Below are positions 59,506 through 64,000 of a DNA stretch of 64,000 bases, in pieces (the stretch's first letter is position 1; every line of letters starts with the position of its first letter). This stretch comes from Rostrohypoxylon terebratum (taxonomy: Eukaryota; Ascomycota; Sordariomycetes; Xylariales; Hypoxylaceae): positions 25,631 through 89,630 of the forward strand of contig MU385968.1 of the NCBI GenBank assembly GCA_022497145.1, given 5' to 3'. Position numbers and translations under genes: made by a program. The notes beneath the pieces were generated by a model that was not told the origin of the DNA, made no database searches, and saw only the letters and a list, made by a program, of their open reading frames with translations.

Positions 59506-62500
59506 CTACCGATGATCCATCTTGACGAGCCTTTCGAAAGCCTCGTCGCTTTCATCATCCAAATCACCTCCACCATCCGGCAACGAAGATCGTAGCCGTC
59601 TTGCCTCCAATCGCTGCTTATCTGAGTCCTCTTGTCTAGAGGGGTCTGTAGCTAGCGCCTTTGAGTAGGCGTGCACACATCGGGCGAGAATACCCGTCGG
59701 TATTCTCACCTGTTTTCCAATAACTGTTGCTTTCTCCATTTCTTGACTGAATAGGTGCATACATATTTAGCAATCATCTAGAAGGGAGAGACTGGGACCA
59801 CCCACATAGCGTCGGTGAACCGACCTTGTTTCATTGCCACATCTCCGCAACGGTAAGCACAATATGAGCTGAGCCAACTTAGGCTGGCTGATTTCCCTGA
59901 TGCTTCTAAGATTTGTTTGGCTATTTCAACGTGGCGCTTTGCAGCATTGAAATTCTTCATTTTAGTCCGAAGTGAAGCGAATGTCAGGCGGCCACTAAAA
60001 TACGTTGTGAGCGAAGTTCCCAATGTTCTACTAGGCTAGGCGGGTAGGTAGGTGGCGATAATGACATACTAAACCTGCATATACCAGCTCTGAAGCCCAT
60101 CTGCAATTTTGAGAGCTTCGCCCAATTGGCCTTCAGCTTCGGCATACTTGCCCATGCAATAGTAATTCCTTGAGATATTATATCCCCATACAATCCTCTT
60201 TGGGAGGTTCTTGCCGGCCGGCCCCTCATAGATTCTCTGGGCCTTCTTAAGCCAAGCAAGGCCTTCTTCGTATCGTTCTTGGGCGCCCGCTGCCATTCCA
60301 AGACCGTTGTAGGATAGAGCCACAAGTACATCATCACGATGAAGCAGTTCTAGACGGATTTTGAGGCATTCCGTCATTTCCTTTTCTGATCTAGCGAATT
60401 CCGAGGTACAGAAGTGATGTATACAATTCAAGTATTGAAGGAGTGCCCATACAAGTTTGTCTTTTTCCTCCTCTCTGCATTTATGATAAGCAGAACAGGC
60501 GGTTTCAATCATCCCGGGGACAACGTCCGTGGTGTCATTATCATGGAGTGCGCTGCCGAATGGTCAGTCAATTGTAATTTTAGTAGGTAGGGAGTCGTTG
60601 GTGTACTAAGACGAGTTGGTAAGAAGCCTAACAAAATCAATCGTGGGCTTCAGCGGGCTTGGTTGGGTTTGTGAATCTTCGTAGTTCTTGGCAAGTTCAA
60701 GGACCTGAGGAATATATCGTTTATACAAGATCCACTCGTCATCATCAAATTTGCTCGAGTCCTGAGATGGAAGCTTGTCAAGTAATAGCTTGATAGCATT
60801 CTCAAAATCTTCCTGTGGATTATCCATTCTGGCTCGATATTCTGCTTGTACCAAGCGATGGACCCGAAAGCTGCGTTGCTCAATATTCTTTCTCACCAAT
60901 GCCTGGTGACTTAGCTCCTCTATCGCATCGCCAAGACTACACCCCATTAGTTGATATTGTATGAAAAGCTGTTGGAATGGGACCGCATACCTTAGCTCAT
61001 CGCCACAGAAAGAGAGTGCTTCAGGTAGCCTGCTAGAATCTGTCGTCGTAAATAACTCGGAAGGGATCGAGTCGGCAGAAAAGAAGCTTAGGACACCAAG
61101 GCACGCGCGCGCTTGGTCTCCGAGGTTGGTAAAAGAAATTTCCCAAACTGTGTCTAGTGAATGTTTATAACCTAAATATTTCCAGCCCTCTCTCTTTTGT
61201 TTATGTAATTTGTGCTTATGATTCATATAAATAGCGTAGAACTCGCCAATCGTATAATTTCTCGCGTTGATTAAGGCAGCCATTTGATTCAATGCAAGTG
61301 GCAGTCCGCCCAAGTCACTTGATACCTGACGTGCTGGAATGATTTCCTCGTCAACACGTCGCCTTTTAGGCGTCATATGAAGTAGAAAGGTTGCCCCCTC
61401 ATAAATGTCAAATTCATTTACTTCCAAACCAATGTCAATAGGAAGTGTGGCAATCACTATATCTCTGGTAGTTACGAGAACAGCACCGTGTTGTGAAACT
61501 GGCCAACAGTCCTCGAGTACGGCATGGCTATCTATGTTATCGAATATTACTAGCCACCTGGCAGCTGGTATTTGGTTAGTATTTGAAAAACAGCTCGTTA
61601 GTTTTCGTATCTTACTTGTCTTTTGTAGCCAGTCTAACACCAATATCATATTTTCTTGGTGTGTCCAGGGATTCGCTTTTGGAAGTTTCAAAGCATCCAA
61701 AGCCGCATGGCTAAAACTCCGTTGAATAGAGTCTGAGCTTTCCGCGGATATCCAGAATACAGCATCAAGATCGCCGAGCCTCTTGTATGCGTATGCAAGC
61801 GCCACTTGAGTCTTTCCAATACCACCAAGGCCATATAAGGCTATGGAAGAGAGGCAACTGTTTGTATCCGCAGGTCTCAAGTGATCTTCTAACTGCTGAA
61901 GAAGCTCCTGACGCCTAAAAAATTGGCGGTTTTCGGCTACGGGAAGTGTATGGCAAGGAATAGCTCCGCTCTCCGCCTGGGGATTACCTAGCGAGAGATA
62001 ACTCTGCAGAACTGTAAACTGGTTCATACTTTGAGCACGCCTTTCTGCCATCTCAGCCACATTCTCTATGTGACCCACAGCTTCCTTGATGTTCTTGTAG
62101 GCCGCATTGAACTTAGCCGTCAAGGTATCCCAGGAGTTCTTATCCAGCCTTACTATAAGACATTAGTATTTAATCGCATACATAACAATATAAACCAGCG
62201 TCAGTAGCACTGCGGATACATACTATCATCCCCTAGGCCTTCATTTCGGAATGTCATTATGATATTCAGCCAGAGAATGACAACTTCTTTGTTTACGTTT
62301 ACTGTGTCAAATTTGATTTTCTCAGGATCCGCAATTTTGATCCTACACTCGTTAGAGTGTTTCAACTCAACGCTTATCGTTTCTAGCCACGTTATGATCT
62401 GCCTCAAGGGGCTGATAGAACCGGAACTCCCAAGAGCAAGCTTCCCACCATTAGCATTGTGTACGATGTTGTCAACTATTGAATATCCTGCCTCGTACCT

Positions 62501-62801
62501 TGAAAACTAGGAACAATAGCCCCCACATCATTGAAGTATCTACTGGGTTTGCCATCATATTGACAAAGTTTTGAGCAAAGATGTCGTAGTGATCTAGGTA
62601 GGGATGGACCAAACTGATTGCTTTTCTTGACTGTCCGTCTGGGTGTTCATTAGAGAGCTGTCCTAATTCTTCCCGGAATTTTTGCCTAGATTTGACCTGC
62701 AAAGCGCGTTTGTAGTCATGTTTTTCCAGGGTAATCTCGCATTGCTTTACTGCGTCCCGCCAAGATTGAGTATATATCTCATCGCTGGTGCGTTGATTCA
62801 T
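59506..62801 (-). CDS. Fungal NLR (NB-ARC with TPR repeats)
   Basis: STAND-class intracellular receptor-like protein, the group that includes fungal incompatibility NLRs. Exons read: 62801-62499, 62398-62224, 62152-60607, 60552-60085, 60030-59806 and 59746-59506, joining to 985 residues. N-terminal helical domain of about 250 residues (SWRDAVKQCEITLEKHDYK; WGLLFLVFK), not a HET or Patatin domain. NB-ARC: P-loop LYGLGGIGKTQVALAYAY at about residue 265-280, Walker B RWLVIFDNID, AVLVTTRD, DLGGLPLALNQMA, and VHRLVQ near the MHD position. C-terminal TPR repeats (VALSYNGLGMAAGAQERYEEGL; NYYCMGKYAEAEGQLGEALKIA), then an acidic tail. Exon 1-2 and exon 4-5 junctions are the least certain. An alternative start at 62,916 with an extra intron would add about 24 residues. 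It is divergent from the gene at 63,337. Confidence 0.85.
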
Positions 62802-63336
62802 TAGTTATTGCATTAATTGCATTATCTGCCAATGGTTTGCTTACTTCATAGCCATACATCCGTTGGCGCTCAAGGTTAAATATGGCAATTGCATGTCTTT
62901 GTCCTGGGTCGTTCATACTCAGAGCCTACACACAGTCATGGGGCACTCTTGGGCAATTGAAGGCGGATTGAGGGGCAGACGGCTTCGTGGGATTACCGAC
63001 CACCTAATAAGTAGGTAGGTATCTACCTACCTCCTCTCACGTCATACAGCCTTGGAGCCTGCGCAATGATTCAAATCTACACGGCAATTATATGCGTCTG
63101 TGGCTTGGCTCTTCGGGATCTGTTTGGAGGAAATAAGTCACTTTACCAACCTTCAGGTTCGGTGGCACGCAACCATTACATTTTGGCTGCACCATCGCCG
63201 ATGATACTCCAACACAGATAATACGCATGAGATTCCTACCTACCTAGAAGTGGATGCTTTCCCCCTACACGGATATTCCCCAACACACTATCTCACCCGA
63301 TCCCGGTCTCAGCCAAGATAACCCTACACACCAATA
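62802..63336. promoter_or_regulatory. Divergent promoter region NLR / hypothetical gene
   Basis: About 535 bases between the two divergent start codons. It contains a perfect 9-bp inverted repeat with a 2-base spacer (63,013-63,032) and other TAGG/CCTA words (63,237-63,245). A possible extra first exon of the NLR (ATG at 62,916) lies here. No other coding region. Confidence 0.45.
63013..63032. repeat. Inverted repeat AGGTAGGTA-TC-TACCTACCT
   Basis: Perfect 9-bp arms with a 2-base centre, in the divergent region between the NLR gene and the gene at 63,337. Could pair as a hairpin or be a protein site. Similar words are dispersed through the window's spacers, so chance or repeat spread is also possible. 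Confidence 0.7.
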
Positions 63337-63909
63337 ATGCTACCCGGGAGAAACCCCCGTTATTTTAGATCAATTCCCCTCAATTATCTACAGCCTCCAA
63401 ACGAGCAGAAAGCAGAATTCATTGATATATGCTATGGCAATGGGAAACCACATCATTCATTGGATAGTGGTTTGAAAATAGTCGAGGATATCGTGGAAAA
63501 ACGAATGTTAGACTGCGAAAATTCCATGACCGGCTTACTAAATACGCTGTGGGCGTCCAACCCAGGGCTAACCTCCTATTTAGAACGGCAATTCCGAACG
63601 ACGACTAAGATCGTGCATTTGATCAAGTCTTCAACCGAACAGCTATCAATTGATGACATTATGACACAATTATACGATCATTTTCACGTATCTACGGCTG
63701 ACAGGAAGGACCATAAGAATGAAATGCGCAACCTAATATTTGCAGCAATTGGCTGGTCAACCATGCTGTACACGGCAGCATTCAAAGCTACACATATCAA
63801 TTTATCCGTAGCCACAGAAATCCAGCTTACAGATATTCTAGAGAGGCAACCTGTCACACTTGTTCAACATTCGTGTGAAAGACCTTTAGGAGCCATGCTT
63901 CATAGCTAA
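63337..63909 (+). CDS. Hypothetical fungal protein, probably 5' part
   Basis: Open frame of 190 codons from an ATG. Readable parts: RNPRYFRSIPLNYLQPP, LNTLWASNPGLTSYLERQF, LSIDDIMTQLYDHFH, NLIFAAIGWSTMLYTAAF. The pattern of NLxFAxxGWxTMLYxxxF near residue 155 recalls a fungal family of unknown function whose members are usually longer (several hundred residues). The stop at 63,907 may therefore be passed by an intron into sequence beyond the window. The start is the first ATG after the divergent region. No signal peptide or membrane segment. Function unknown; the tie to the divergent NLR is positional only. Confidence 0.6.
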   Translation: MLPGRNPRYFRSIPLNYLQPPNEQKAEFIDICYGNGKPHHSLDSGLKIVEDIVEKRMLDCENSMTGLLNTLWASNPGLTSYLERQFRTTTKIVHLIKSSTEQLSIDDIMTQLYDHFHVSTADRKDHKNEMRNLIFAAIGWSTMLYTAAFKATHINLSVATEIQLTDILERQPVTLVQHSCERPLGAMLHS

Positions 63910-64000
63910 GCTAACATACCAGTATGCGCACATACCAGGTGCGGTCCACTTACCATTTTTGACAAATCCTTAATATCACCACCACCTTCAAAATTTAATT

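Noticed and set aside
62395..62504. One-base frameshift in the NLR N-terminal region (frames FLVFK and VDNIVHNANGG abut with an extra G)
   Set aside because: A 100-nt intron from 62,498 to 62,399 (GTACGA...GGCAG) joins FLVFK to IITWLET in frame, so a lesion is not needed. The frameshift remains possible if VDNIVHN proves to be conserved protein.

Overview
The window is nuclear DNA from a filamentous ascomycete (Pezizomycotina). The evidence is short introns (mostly 50-100 nt) with GTRNGT donors and CTAAC/CTGAC branch points, a HET-domain gene, a fungal NLR, an AA1-like secreted protein, GH75 and GH125 glycosidases, and fungal versions of ATG13, HSE1, eRF3 and PAN2. Sordariomycetes is likely; Xylariales is only a guess. 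Spacers are rich in TAGG/CCTA words.

From 1 to about 8.4 kb lie the 3' part of ATP-dependent PEP carboxykinase, PAN2 (11 or 12 exons, first intron apparently GC-AG), and mitochondrial ribosomal protein uS7m. From 8.3 to 17.8 kb the DNA looks empty, but a three-exon gene for a 95-residue dsRBD-like protein can be assembled at 11,686-12,125. From 17.8 to 34.8 kb come a nitronate monooxygenase, translation termination factor eRF3 with a prion-like N-terminus, a Yrb30-type RanGTP-binding protein, a large SNF2 helicase, a Clr5-domain protein and a small secreted AA1-like protein.

From 36.4 to 53.4 kb come a HET-domain gene broken by one in-frame TAG, HSE1 (ESCRT-0), a possible orphan exon, ATG13, a secreted GH125 alpha-mannosidase and a secreted GH75 chitosanase. 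From 54.4 kb to the end the content is accessory: an 8-cysteine secreted peptide, a four-helix membrane-protein gene interrupted by a solo LTR, a decayed cytochrome P450 cut by a second, related solo LTR, a small membrane protein, an NB-ARC/TPR NLR, and a divergent gene running toward the window end.

The conserved genes are unrelated housekeeping functions (gluconeogenesis, mRNA deadenylation, translation and its termination, Ran cycle, endosomal sorting, autophagy) and do not form a pathway. The last 8 kb is the part most shaped by transposition and nonself-recognition genes. Splice sites were read by eye from consensus, reading frame and remembered family conservation; no alignment or RNA data were available.
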